This document shows, one piece after another, positions 26,834 to 37,622 of a stretch of DNA of 64,000 nt. The DNA is from VAZQ01 sp963739175 (GTDB lineage: Bacteria > Pseudomonadota > Alphaproteobacteria > Rhizobiales > Xanthobacteraceae), in NCBI GenBank assembly GCA_963739175.1, contig CAVTZH010000011.1, positions 124,001 to 188,000 on the forward strand, written 5' to 3'. Every line of letters starts with the position of its first letter. Position 1 is the stretch's first letter. A program made the translations under genes and the position numbers. The notes below the pieces were generated by a model that saw nothing but the letters and a program-made list of their open reading frames with translations, did not search any database and was not told where the DNA came from.

Positions 26834-27310
26834 ATGAGTGCCATCACCCTCGAACAGGCCAACCGCATCATCGCGGCGGTGCTCCAGCGCGCATCCGAGG
26901 TCCAGTGCCGGCCAATAAGCGTGCTGGTGGTTGAGCCCGGCTGCAAGGTGAAGGCGTTCCAGAAGGAAGACGGCTCCTCGATGATCCGGTTCGAGATGGC
27001 GTTCGGAAAGGCCTATGCCGCGCTCGCGCTCGGGCGCTCGTCCAAATTGGTGAAGATCCGCGCGGATGAGCGGCCGATGTTCATGCGCTATCTGATCAGT
27101 GCCAGCGATGACCAGATCTTCCCGGAAGGCGGTGGGCTGCAAATCCGCAATGACGCGGGCGACGTCATCGGCGCCGTCGGCGTGACCGGCGACACCGAGG
27201 ACAAGGACGAGGAGCTTGCGACCTTCGGCATCCGCGCCGCCGGCCTCAAGACCGACGACGACTTCAAGGACATGGGCCGCCGCAGCGGCGTGCGGCTGAC
27301 GAACATCTAG
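26834..27310 (+). CDS. GlcG/HbpS-family heme-binding-like protein (copy 1)
   Basis: A 158-residue protein of the GlcG/HbpS (DUF336) family. The ATG at 26834 has CGGAGG upstream. The layout is typical: an N-terminal helix (TLEQANRIIAAVLQRA), VLVVEPGCKVKAFQKEDG, and the C-terminal GAVGVTGDTEDKDEELATFGI. HbpS homologues bind heme or act as redox sensors; others are small accessory proteins in catabolic operons. No signal peptide. It sits between sdhE and recG, which are otherwise usually adjacent and divergent. A second family member is at 63366. Confidence 0.8.
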   Translation: MSAITLEQANRIIAAVLQRASEVQCRPISVLVVEPGCKVKAFQKEDGSSMIRFEMAFGKAYAALALGRSSKLVKIRADERPMFMRYLISASDDQIFPEGGGLQIRNDAGDVIGAVGVTGDTEDKDEELATFGIRAAGLKTDDDFKDMGRRSGVRLTNI

Positions 27311-27341
27311 GCATGTCTATCGACGGCGACAGGGCCGCCTG

Positions 27342-29446
27342 ATGCGCCCGAACCTGCTCAATCCGCTGTTTGGAGCGCTCACGACCCTGCTCGGGCGTCG
27401 GCCCGAAGGTCGAGAAACTCTATCGCCGCCTGCTCGGCCGCGACGAGGAAGAAGCGCGCGTCATCGACCTGCTCTTCCATCTTCCGACCGGCGTCATCGA
27501 CCGGCGCGCGCGCCCGAAACTGAGGGACGTCGTTCCCGGCACCGTCGTCACGGTCGCGGTAACCGTCGACCGGCACCGGCCCTCGCCGCCGCACCGGCCG
27601 CGCGTGCCCTATCAAATCTACGCCAGCGACGAGACCGGCGACCTGATCCTCACCTTCTTCAACGCGCGCCGCGACTATCTCGAAAAGCTGCTGCCGGTCG
27701 GCGAGCTGCGCTACGTGTCCGGCACCACCGGGCTCTACGACCACATGCTGCAGATGGTGCATCCCGACCGCGTGGTCGACGAGGCGGGCCTGGCACAGTT
27801 GCCGCTGGTCGAGCCGGTCTATCCGCTGACCGAGGGGCTGAGCCTCAACCAGGTGCGCAAGGCGGTCGACGCCGCGCTGCCGAAGCTACCGGACTTGCCG
27901 GAGTGGCAGGACCTTCCCTGGGTGGCGCGCGAGCGCTATCCGCGATTTGCCGATGCGCTCAGGACGTTGCACCGGCCGGCGTCGCCCGCCGATCTCTCGC
28001 CGGAGAGCCACGCCTGGATGCGGCTCGCCTATGACGAGCTGCTCGCCGGGCAACTCGCGCTGGCGCTGGTGCGCGCGCATCTGCGGCGGCCTGCCGGCCG
28101 CGCGACGCCCGGCACCGGCGCGCTGCGCAAGCAACTGATCGATGCGCTGCCCTACACGCTCACGACCTCGCAATCGCGCGCGATCGAGGACATCGCCGCC
28201 GATCTCGCCAAGCCCGAGCGGATGCTGCGGCTGCTGCAGGGTGACGTCGGCTCCGGCAAGACCGTGGTGGCGCTGCTTTCCGCCGCCACCGTGATCGAAG
28301 GCGGACGGCAGGCTGCGCTGATGGCGCCGACCGAAATCCTGGCGCGCCAGCACCTTGCCACCATCGCGCCGCTCGCCGCCAAAGCCGGCATCGAGGTTGC
28401 GATCCTCACCGGGCGCGAGCGCGGGCGCGAACGCAGCGAGATCCTCGAACGCCTGCAGCTCGGCGAGCATCCATATCCTGGTCGGTACCCATGCGCTGTT
28501 CCAGGACGACGTCGAATTTCGCGACCTCGGCCTCGCCATCGTGGACGAGCAGCATCGCTTCGGCGTGCACCAGCGCCTGGCGCTCGCCAAGAAAGGCGAA
28601 GCCGTCGACATGCTGGTGATGACCGCGACGCCGATCCCGCGCACGCTGGTGCTGACCTATTTCGGCGACATGGATATTTCCGAGCTGCGCGAGAAACCGG
28701 CCGGCCGGCAGCCGATCGACACCCGCACGCTCCCGATCGATCGCCTCGAGGAAGTGACCGACGCTATCGGCCGCGCGCTGTCGGAGGGGCGGCGCGTCTA
28801 TTGGGTCTGCCCGCTGGTCGAGGAGTCGGAGAAATCCGACCTCGCCGCCGCGGAGGATCGCTTCGCCGAGCTCAAACGCAAATTCGGCAAATGGACCGAC
28901 CTCGTGCATGGCCGCATGAAAGGCGCCGACAAGGACGCCGCCATGGCGCGTTTCGCTGCCGGCGAGACGCGCTTGCTGGTCGCGACCACAGTGATCGAAG
29001 TGGGCGTCGACGTGCCGGAAGCGACGGTGATGGTGATCGAGCACGCCGAGCGCTTCGGGCTCGCGCAGCTGCATCAGCTGCGCGGACGCATCGGCCGCGG
29101 CTCCGAGCGCTCGACCTGTCTCCTGCTCTACCGCCCGCCGCTCGGCGAGACCGCCAAGGCGCGGCTCGAGATCATGCGCCAGACCGAGGACGGCTTCCGG
29201 ATCGCGGAAGAGGATTTGCGGCTGCGCGGCGAAGGCGACGTGCTCGGCACCCGGCAATCGGGCGTGCCGGGATTCCGGATCGCCCGCATCGAGACCCACG
29301 GCAAGCTCATCGGTGCGGCGCGCGACGACGCGCAGCTTGTGCTGTCGCGCGACCCCACGCTGTCGAGCGAGCGCGGCGAGGCGCTGCGCCACCTGCTCTA
29401 TCTGTTCGGGCGCGACGAAGCGATCCGGCTGATCCGCGCGGGCTGA
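27342..29446 (+). CDS. recG: ATP-dependent DNA helicase RecG, two frameshifts
   Basis: RecG remodels replication forks and branched DNA. The reconstructed protein has 700 residues, the family norm. Domains in order: wedge/OB domain (IDLLFHLPTGVIDRRARP), helicase motif I GDVGSGKTVVALL, DEQHRFGVHQR, TATPIPRTL, and LRGRIGRGSERSTC. The frame shifts by one extra C near 27396, within TTLLG-VGPKVEKL, and another near 28468, within LGE-IHILVGTHAL. Both leave perfect family sequence on each side, so sequencing error is the likely cause. It converges tail to tail with the DUF502 gene. Confidence 0.9.
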
Positions 29447-30241
29447 CTATTTCGCCGGCGCGGTCGGGCGCACCGTCGGCGACGTCGGCGGTGACTTGGT
29501 TTCACGCGCCATCCGCGTGGCATTCGCCAGCGTTGCAAGGTTGCGCTGCTGATCGGCGCCGCTGCCGCCGGGCTGCGCCATGCCCGCCGATATCACCAAG
29601 GTCATCGCGGTCTCGACCGTGATGTCGAGCTCGATGACGTCGCGGCGCGGCACATAGAAGAAAAAGCCCGTGGTCGGGTTCGGCGTACACGGCAGGAACA
29701 CCGAGATGTGCTCCGCGTCGGGAAGACGATCCGCAACGTCGGGGCTCGGCGGCTGCGACATGAACACGATCGACCACATGCCCGGCGCCGGAAACTCGAC
29801 AAGGCCGACCCGGCGGAAGCTCGATCCGGATTTCGAGAACAGCGTCTCGAACATCTGCTTGAGGCTGCGATAGATCGGCCGCACGATCGGCGTGCGATTG
29901 AGTATCTGCTCGCCGAACTCCACCAGCTTGCGCCCGACGAAATTGGCGGTGAGGAAGCCGAGCAAGGTCAGCGTCGCAAACGCGATGATCAGGCCGGAGC
30001 CCGGAAGATGGAACGGCAGATAGGTATCGAGACGGACGGCGGCGGGCATGAACGGCCGCACGATGTCGTCGACCCAATTGATGAACCACCAGGTCAGGCT
30101 CAACGTGATGTAGACCGGCCCGACCAGGATCAGCCCGGTCAGAAAGTAATTCCGGATGCGGCTGACGACGCTGGTATGGACCTCAGCGTGCTCAGGCTGG
30201 CTGCCGGCCCCGGCCGGCAGGTTCTGGTCGGAATTGCTCAT
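29447..30241 (-). CDS. DUF502 family membrane protein
   Basis: A 264-residue inner-membrane protein of the DUF502 family. Two hydrophobic segments (YFLTGLILVGPVYITLSLTWWFI and the LPGSGLIIAFATLTLLGFLTA region) are followed by the conserved RTPIVRPIYRSLKQ and PTTGFFFYVPRRDVIELDI motifs. The C-terminus is Thr/Pro rich and likely disordered. The biochemical function is unknown. It follows glmS in the same direction with a 50-base gap, so co-transcription with glmU-glmS is possible. Confidence 0.87.
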   Translation of the reverse strand: MSNSDQNLPAGAGSQPEHAEVHTSVVSRIRNYFLTGLILVGPVYITLSLTWWFINWVDDIVRPFMPAAVRLDTYLPFHLPGSGLIIAFATLTLLGFLTANFVGRKLVEFGEQILNRTPIVRPIYRSLKQMFETLFSKSGSSFRRVGLVEFPAPGMWSIVFMSQPPSPDVADRLPDAEHISVFLPCTPNPTTGFFFYVPRRDVIELDITVETAMTLVISAGMAQPGGSGADQQRNLATLANATRMARETKSPPTSPTVRPTAPAK

Positions 30242-30291
30242 CCCTGTGCGTGACGCCCGTTCATGCGGCGTCTTTAAGCGTTTCGCCTGCC

Positions 30292-32119
30292 CTATTCAAC
30301 CGTGACCGACTTGGCAAGATTGCGCGGCTGATCGACGTCGGTGCCCATGACGACAGCCGTGTGATAGGCGATGAGCTGCGCCGGGACCGCATAGACCAGC
30401 GGCGTCACCGTCGACGGCATCTCCGGCAGCACCAGCTTGACCAGCGATTCCACGTGCGCTTCGTGCGCGCCCTGCGGATCGGTCACCAGGATGATCTTGC
30501 CGCCGCGCGCGGCGACCTCCTGCATGTTGGAGACCGTCTTCTCGAACACGCGGTCGTACGGCGCGATCACGATCACCGGCATGGTCTCGTCGATCAGCGC
30601 AATGGGGCCGTGCTTGAGCTCGCCGGCGGCATAGCCCTCGGCGTGGATGTAGGAAATCTCCTTGAGCTTGAGCGCGCCTTCGAGCGCCAGCGGATAGCTG
30701 GTGCCGCGGCCGAGATAGAGCACGTCGCGGCTCTTGGCGAGGTCGCGCGCGAGCTGCTCGATCTGCGGCTCGAGCTTGAGCGCCTCCGCCATCAGGCGCG
30801 GCACCTCGATCAGCGCGCGCACCAGCTTGCGTTCGTCGTCGTCCGACAGCACGCCGCGCGCCCGGCCCGCCGCGATCGCGATGCAGGCGAGCACCGCAAG
30901 CTGGCAGGTGAACGCCTTGGTCGAGGCGACGCCGATCTCCGGACCGGCCAGCGTCGGCAACACCACGTCGCTTTCGCGCGCAATCGTCGAGCTCGGCACG
31001 TTGACCACCGAAATGATGTGCTGCTTGTTCGCCTTGGCGTAGCGCAGCGTCGCCAGCGTGTCGGCGGTCTCGCCGGACTGCGACACGAAGATCGCAAGCC
31101 CGTTGGCGCTCAGCGGCGCCTCGCGGTAGCGGAATTCGGACGCGACATCGATCTCGACCGGCAGCCGCGCGAAACGCTCGAACCAGTATTTGGCGACCAG
31201 TCCGGCGTAATAGGCGGTGCCGCAGGCAGAGATCGAAATACGGTCGAGCTTCTTGAAGTCGAACGGCAGCGCTACCGGCAGTACGACCTGCTCGGTCGCC
31301 ATGTCGAGATAGTGCGCCAGCGTGTGGCCGACGACCTCCGGCTGCTCGTAGATCTCCTTCGCCATGAAATGGCGGTGGTTGCCCTTGTCGACCAGGAACG
31401 ACGACGGCGGCGCCTTGTGCATCTCGCGTTCGACACGCGAGCCGGCGGCGTCGCGGATCTCCACGCTGGTGCGCGAGATCACGACCGAGTCGCCGTCCTC
31501 GAGATAGGCCACCGTGTCGGTGAACGGCGCCAGCGCGATGGCGTCGGAGCCGAGATACATCTCGCCGTCGCCGTAGCCGATCGCGAGCGGCGAGCCCTTG
31601 CGCGCGCCGATCAGCAGATTGTCTTCGCCTTCGAACAGGAACGCGAGCGCGAACGCGCCGCGCAAACGCGGCAGCGCCGCCAGCACGGCGTCGGCCGGCG
31701 AGCGGCCGTTCTTCATTTCGCGGGTGACGAGATGGGCGACGACCTCGGTGTCGGTCTCGGAGCCGAATTTCGCGCCGTCCTTCTCGAGCTCCTCGCGCAG
31801 CTCGCGGAAGTTTTCGATGATGCCGTTGTGCACGACCGCCAAGCCGGTCGGTGGCATGCGGATGCGCGTTGCTCTCGGACGGCTTGCCGTGGGTCGCCCA
31901 GCGCGTGTGGCCGATGCCGATCGTGCCCTTGAGCGGATCGCCCTGGAGCTTGGTCTCGAGATTGCGAAGCTTGCCCTCGGCGCGCCGCCGCGTCAGGCGG
32001 CCGCCTTCCAGCGTCGCCACGCCGGCGGAGTCATAGCCGCGATATTCCAGGCGCTTGAGCGCATCGACGAGTTGTACCGCGACCGGCTCACGGCCGAGGA
32101 TGCCGACAATTCCGCACAT
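30292..32119 (-). CDS. glmS: Glucosamine-fructose-6-phosphate aminotransferase, one frameshift
   Basis: GlmS makes glucosamine-6-phosphate from fructose-6-phosphate and glutamine, the entry step to peptidoglycan and LPS precursors. The product is 608 residues after removing one extra base near 31844 (between THATDR and LAVVHNGIIENF). The nucleophile Cys is residue 2 (MCGIVGILG), with GHTRWATHG, then two SIS domains (SACGTAYYAGL, FVSQSGETADT, STKAFTCQL) and the C-terminal NLAKSVTVE. The gene is essential in most bacteria, so the frameshift is probably an artefact. It is downstream of glmU. Confidence 0.93.
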
Positions 32120-32247
32120 CCAGTGATGTTCCTTATCTTACCCAGCCGAGATAATACGACAGAACTGTATATTCGGCATGAATCACGCAAGCGCCTAGCA
32201 AGTGCGTGGAATCACGCGGGAATTAAGGCTAGTGGCAGGCGCAGCGC

Positions 32248-33614
32248 CTACTCCGCCGCCCCGCGCTTCGGCTTGGCAGCGGCCTTGATCGCCCGGATGC
32301 GGGAGGCGCCGCCTTCCTTAACCACCTGCCGCTCGCGCGCGATCGCCAGCCCATCCGCTGGCACGTTGTGGGTGATCACCGATCCGGTCGCGACATAGGC
32401 GCCGTCGCCGATCGTGACCGGCGCGACCAGCGCCGAATTCGAGCCGATGAAGGCGCCCTTGCCGATATCGGTGCGGTGCTTGGCTGGCGCCGTCGTAGTT
32501 GCACACGATCGCGCCGGCGCCGAAATTCGAGCCCGCGCCGAGCCGCGCATCGCCGATATAGGCGAGATGATTGGCCTTGGCGCCGTCCTCGATCACCGCC
32601 TCCTTGACCTCGACGAAATTGCCGATGTGCACGTCGGCGCCGAGCTTCGCGCCGGGCCGCAGCCGCGCATACGGGCCGACCAGGGCGCCCTTGCCGACAT
32701 GCGCATGATCGAGATGCGAGAACGAGCGGATCACCGCGTTGTCCTCGACCGTGACGCCCGGGCCGAACACCACATAGGGCTCGACCGTGACGTCGCGCCC
32801 GAATTTGGTGTCGGCCGCGAGGAACACGGTCTCCGGCGCCACCAGCGTGACGCCCGCCTCCATCGCCGCCTTGCGCAGCCGCTGCTGCAACGCTGCTTCG
32901 GTCTCCGCGAGCTGGGCCTTGGTGTTAATGCCGCGCACGTCATCCTCCTCGGTCTCGATCACGACGGACTGTGAGCTTCATCTCCCGCGCGATCGCGATT
33001 GCATCGGTCAGATAGAATTCGCCCTTGCGGTTGTCGTTGCCGATCCGCTTGAGGATCGTCATGGCGGTCTTGCCGGCGAAGGCCATCAGCCCGCCATTGC
33101 ACAGATCGATGGCGCGCTCGGCCGGCGTCGCATCGAGCTCCTCGCGGATCGCGACGAGCGCGTCGCCTTGCATCACCAGCCGTCCGTAGCCGCTCGGGTC
33201 CTTCGGACGGAAGCCGAGCACCGCGATGGCCGCGCCCTTCGCGAGCGCGTCGCGCATCGCGCGCAGCGTCTGCGGACGGATCAGCGGCGTGTCGCCGAAG
33301 ATGATGAGAACATCGTCGGCGCCACGCGCCAGCGCCTTGTCCGCCGCCAGCACGGCATGGGCGGTGCCGCGGCGCTCCTTTTGCACGAATATTTCCGCGC
33401 CCGGCGCGTTCCGCTTGGTTTCAATGCTCACGGCTTCAGCATTTGGCCCGACCACGACCGCGACCGCCGATCCGCCGGCCTGGCGGACCGCCGCCAGCAC
33501 ATGCGCGAGCAGCGACTGCCTCGCGACCTCGTGCAGCACCTTGGGCCGTGCCGAGCGCATGCGGGTGCCCTCGCCGGCGGCGAGCACGATCGCAAGGCAT
33601 GTCCGCTCGACCAT
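32248..33614 (-). CDS. glmU: Bifunctional GlmU, two frameshifts
   Basis: GlmU acetylates glucosamine-1-phosphate and then forms UDP-GlcNAc. The rebuilt protein has 455 residues. The N-terminal nucleotidyltransferase carries the signature LAAGEGTRMRS at about 11-21; the C-terminal part is a left-handed hexapeptide-repeat acetyltransferase (FGPGVTVEDNAVIRSFSHLDHAHVGKGALVGPYARLRPG). The start is ATG 33614. Extra bases near 32966 (within KLTV-VIETEEDD) and 32482 (within CNYDGAS-KHRTDIG) break the frame. Essential function makes true mutations unlikely. It is 128 bases upstream of glmS. Confidence 0.92.
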
Positions 33615-33772
33615 CAAATCTCCCGATCGTTCGCTTTGGCGCCGTCTTATCCGAGCAAGATGCAGCGGAAAAGGCGGATTGCGCGGGCGAAATCCGAACT
33701 CAGCAGCGAGATTGATCGGATTCTGCTAATGTTTTCAATGGGCTGATTCGCAGGCTATTTCGAGCATCGCAT

Positions 33773-34634
33773 ATGCAAAGACTGCTGCGCTTGGCAGGCT
33801 GGGGGGTGGCGGCTACCGCGGCGCTGCTGCTTGTCGTCATCGCCGCTAATTCCGGCAGCGGACGGGAGCGATTGTCGGCGGCGTTCGCGGGGATCAATGG
33901 AACCCGGGCCGCCGAAGCCGCCAAGGCGGAAGCCGCGCAAGCGGCTCAGCTCGCCCGGCTGGCGGCCAACGAAGCCGACACCCGCCGGCTGATCGAGATC
34001 GTGCGCTCGCTCGCCGGCGATCGCGAACGCTTGCTGACGCGTCTTTCCACGATCGAGCGCAATGTCGAAGACGTCACCGGTGCGGTTCAGAAGCAGGCAG
34101 CTGCACCGCCTCCCGCTGCACCAGCGCCACCGGCGGCAGCCCCCGAACCGCCTCCGAAAACAGCGGCCGTTCCACCGCAGACGGTTGCGCCAACCGAGCC
34201 AACGGCGGTTCCGTCGCCGCCCGAGCCCCCGACCCGGGTGGCCAATATTCCTGCCAGCGGCCGGCAACATCCCCGACCTGGAAGCTATCCAGGGACGCCC
34301 GGCAGCCGGCGTCGACGTCGGCGGCGCCAAGGATTTCGATGGGCTGCGCACGCTGTGGAACGCGCTTACCACCAGCCACTACGGCCTGTTCGAAGGTCTG
34401 CACCCGATCGTGGCGGTGCGCGAGAACAGCAAGTCGCGTACCGCCGAACTCCGGCTCGTCGCCGGACCGCTCACCGACGTCGACATCGCCAGCCGGATCT
34501 GCGCGACCCTGGCGGCCGCCAAGCGCTATTGTCGACTGACACCGTTCGAGGGCCAGCCGCTGGCATTGAACGAGCCCGCTCGCCGGCCGGCGGCGGCCGC
34601 CAAGGCCCGCCCGACGGTACGCGCGGCACCCTGA
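33773..34634 (+). CDS. Membrane-anchored coiled-coil protein with SPOR-like C-terminus, one frameshift
   Basis: The rebuilt protein has 286 residues: an N-terminal membrane anchor (GVAATAALLLVVIAANS), an Ala/Glu/Arg coiled coil about 38-105 (AAEAAKAEAAQAAQLARLAANEADT), a Pro/Ala-rich spacer, and a C-terminal domain of about 75 residues resembling SPOR domains (ELRLVAGPLTDVDIASRICATLAAAKRYCR). SPOR domains bind denuded peptidoglycan, so a cell-envelope role is inferred. The frame breaks at one extra C near 34261 (AGCGGC-C-GGCAAC). It lies divergent from glmU and upstream of a membrane-protein gene. Confidence 0.7.
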
Positions 34635-34680
34635 CGACGGATTGCCTGGCGCATCGCCGCGCCGGCCATAGTCGGCGGCG

Positions 34681-35059
34681 ATGCAGGCGACCTTCTTTCC
34701 GACCGCGCGGCAAACCAACTGGCTGCTGATCGTCGGCTTCCTGGCGATCGGCGAGGCGCTCTACCTTCGCTATCTCGCGATCGAATACGCGCCGGTGTCG
34801 CTCGGCTGCCAGGGCGGCTTGCAGAGCTGGCTGTGCACGACGTTCCGCAGCGTCATCGTGCTCTACAATCACGGCGTATTCGGATGGGTCGGCGCTGGCC
34901 GCCGCCGCGCTCAATCTGCTGCGGCCGTCGATCTTCCTGATGACGATTGCGATCGCCGCCGCCGGCTTCGGTCTGGTGCTGCACAACACCGACCTCGCCG
35001 GGCTCGCAGCGGCGCTGCTTATCCTCAGCCTGGCGCGGCCCGCCCCGGCAAAAGACTGA
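34681..35059 (+). CDS. Small integral membrane protein, one frameshift
   Basis: The rebuilt protein has 125 residues with about four hydrophobic helices: WLLIVGFLAIGEALYLRYLAI, a central one near FRSVIVLYNHGVFGW, and a C-terminal pair including IFLMTIAIAAAGFGLVL. Two cysteines (LGCQGGLQSWLC) lie in the first loop and may form a disulfide. One extra G near 34887 breaks the frame. No family recognised. Its tail overlaps the converging ndvC-like gene by 35 bases. Confidence 0.6.
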
Positions 35060-36627
35060 CCGCCAACGCGACGAGCCCGGCGCAGAACCACAGCGACTGC
35101 CAGTTGGCGAAGGTTTCGCTGAGCGCGATGTAGACCGCACACAGGATCATCGCCGCCGCCGCGACCGTTTCAGCGTTGGCGCGAATGTCCTTGCGTGTCG
35201 GCAACGCCGTCATCAGAACGACATACGGAACGGCCGCGCCGGTCAGCGCCGTGAACGGAAAATCGCGGTAACGCGGATTGAACACCAGACCGAGCGCCGC
35301 CTGCACGGCCAGCACCACCAGAACGATCAGCAAGGCGCCGAGCGCAAAGACGACGGGGTTCGCCGGAACGCCGGCGCGACGTCCGAGCATGCTCGCAAGA
35401 TTAGGGACCTTGATGCCGGCGGCGAGCGCGGCCGCGCCGACAATCGGCGCGGCGAATGCGACGGCCGCCCACGACAGCGAACGGATCCAGTCGATCGCGG
35501 AGAGGCTTTCGATCGGAATATTCCTGATCGTCCAGCCGATCAGCGTTCCCGACACGCAGCGCAATCGCCGCAACGAGCAGCCAGCCTCGTGCGGGCGGCG
35601 GCGGTCGCCGCCAGCTCGCCGCCAGCGCCGCGCCGAACACCAGCGCCGCGAAGGCGATCCCGCCCGCCGCCTGCCAGCGCCAGTTCGGATGGTTGGAGAC
35701 CGGCGCGCCCCAGACGAATTTCGCCTTGCGCTCGTAGGCATCGTAGAGCCCCCAGAAGCCGCCGACGGTGCCTTCGAGCTTCCGCTTCCAGGGCTGGTCG
35801 TAGGCCTCGATCAGGTTGACGCGATAGTTCTCGCGCTTGCCTTGCGCCACCACCTCCTGCAGCACGCGCGCCGCATTCACCGGCGACGGCAAGGCGCCTT
35901 CGCGCATCCGCCCGGCGCTCGGCCAGCCGAACTCGCCGAGAAAGATCTCCTTGTCGGGAAACGCGGCGACAACCTGCTTGCGGATCAGATCGACGTGGCG
36001 CGCCGCCTGACCGACCGGGATCGGGTGATCCTCCCAATAGGGAAGGATATGCACGGTGATGAAGTCGACGGCGGCGGCAACGTCGCGGTGACGCAGCCAG
36101 AATTCCCAGACGTCGGCATAGGTCACCCGCATCGGCACCTTGGCCTTCACCTCGCGGATGGTGCGCGCAAGCTCCGGCGCCGACATCTCGCCGCGCAGCA
36201 GCACCTCGTTGCCGACGATGATCGCCTCGATCACGTCGGGAAATTTGTTGGCGAGCTCGATGGTGGTGGCGATCTGGCGGCGATTAAGCTCGGGCAGGCT
36301 GGAGAGCCAGAGGCCGTGCAGCACCTTCATGCCGTGACGCTTCGCGATCTCCGGAATCTTGTCGAGCCCGTGATCGATCGAATAGGTGCGGATGCAACTG
36401 GTTAGCGGCTTGAGCTGCGCGAGGTCTTCTTCGATCTGCCAGGGCTCGACCATCGTGCCGGGCCCCAGCGGGTTCTGGTCGCCGCGGAACGGTGCATAGG
36501 ACACGCAGTCGAGCCGCCCGCCCGCGGCCGCCGGGGCCTGCGGCATTTCGACCGCGGCGCCCAGCCAACTCCAGATGCCGACGATCGCCGCCGCAACCAG
36601 CGCGAACAAAGAGGCCGCAATGCGCAT
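35025..36627 (-). CDS. ndvC: NdvC-like beta-glucan protein: GH17 domain plus membrane helices, one frameshift
   Basis: The rebuilt protein has 533 residues. After a membrane anchor (MRIAASLFALVAAAIVGIWSW) comes a GH17-type barrel with both catalytic glutamates in place, IIVGNE (E141) and LGEFGWPSAG (E232), then about six membrane helices. Bradyrhizobium NdvC is a glucanase-like membrane protein needed for beta-(1,6) linkages of cyclic beta-(1,3)(1,6)-glucan; size and layout fit that, from memory. The start is ATG 36627 with GGGACGAG upstream. One frame break lies near 35560. It is divergent from a small exported protein and the ndvB-like gene. Confidence 0.75.
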
Positions 36628-36943
36628 CGTAGCTCGTCCCCTGCGGGACGCTCCCGCCCCGGCTCCGCTTAACGTGCGCTCCGGACCGTGCCAACAGGAA
36701 CGTGCCGAGCGTTGCGTTGCGGTAGGACTTGACCGCCGGCAGCCAAACTTGGTCCGGAACCGTGCAATAATTCCGCGCAGCATATTGGCGGCTGCCTTGC
36801 CGGCTGCTTTAATCACGCATCACGGCGCCCTCGACGGAGTCCGCCGGTAATGGGGCAGTTGGCTTCGGGAGGCCGTGTTGCCGGCCGAATCCGGCCGGCA
36901 GACGGGGGAACAGCGGCCTCACGGCCCAACACTCAGAGCGACC
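36628..36943. other. Intergenic region between divergent beta-glucan genes
   Basis: This 316-base gap must hold promoters for both arms of the locus. I see no convincing -35/-10 pair, repeat or hairpin, and no open frame with protein-like composition on either strand. Confidence 0.5.
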
Positions 36944-37426
36944 ATGGTCTTTGCCAGTATGCGTATTGCCGTCGCCGTCTTGGGCGCGGTTTTCTTGTTG
37001 TCGACGGCGACCACGGCATCGGCTCAGAGCGCGGACCCCAAGGCCGGGACCCGGCCGCCAAGCGACGCGGACCCGAAGAGGGACGGCCAGCGCAAGATTG
37101 ATGAGTTTGCCGAGGCCGCTAAGCTCCTGGGCGGCCCGGCCGCTCACCCCGAATGCGTCTGGCTCGGCCGGCGGGTGGTTCGCCTGATGTGGCGGGACGA
37201 TCTCGATACCGCGTTCCGCCACCTCGATCTCTACGACCGCTTCGGATGTCCCGCGGGCCATATCCAGGCGACCTTCCGTTGCGTCGTTCGACAGGGGCCG
37301 ATCGATTCCAAGCAGCCCGACACGCTTAACGGGCGGGTCCACACCTGCTGGGTTAATCCAAGCCTTGAAGGTACGCCGGCAGCGCCAACGTCGGCGGCGG
37401 CCCCGTCCGGGACGACCAACCGCTAG
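36944..37426 (+). CDS. Small exported protein of the beta-glucan locus
   Basis: A 160-residue protein with a signal peptide starting at ATG 36944 or 36959 (MRIAVAVLGAVFLLS, cut near ASAQ). The mature part has four cysteines (PECVWLG, RFGCPAGH, TFRCVV, HTCWVNP) and a helical middle (WRDDLDTAFRHLDLYDRF). It lies between the ndvC-like and ndvB-like genes. Bradyrhizobium has a third glucan gene, ndvD, in the same locus; position suggests this could play that part, but I cannot confirm homology. The three locus proteins share an MRI opening, perhaps by chance. Confidence 0.65.
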   Translation: MVFASMRIAVAVLGAVFLLSTATTASAQSADPKAGTRPPSDADPKRDGQRKIDEFAEAAKLLGGPAAHPECVWLGRRVVRLMWRDDLDTAFRHLDLYDRFGCPAGHIQATFRCVVRQGPIDSKQPDTLNGRVHTCWVNPSLEGTPAAPTSAAAPSGTTNR

Positions 37427-37622
37427 TCTGTACAGACGTTCAGCTAGCTTCGGTTAAGACTGCCAGGAACATTTTCGCTGCAGTGTAGTTACCGCCTTGG
37501 ATTTGCCGTTACTGCCGACTACTTGATCGGATACCTCTGGCTAAGCTACCGTTGAGACGGTCTTGGGTGACCTTGGGGGATGGGTTCGGGCCCTGTTTCT
37601 TGCCCGTGTGGTTGTGACTTCC

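Noticed and set aside
31800..31870. Programmed frameshifting in glmS
   Set aside because: No slippery heptamer or downstream pseudoknot is evident, glmS is not known to use recoding, and similar one-base breaks occur in unrelated genes.
30250..31932. 560-codon plus-strand frame opposite glmS
   Set aside because: Antisense shadow of a recognised essential gene.
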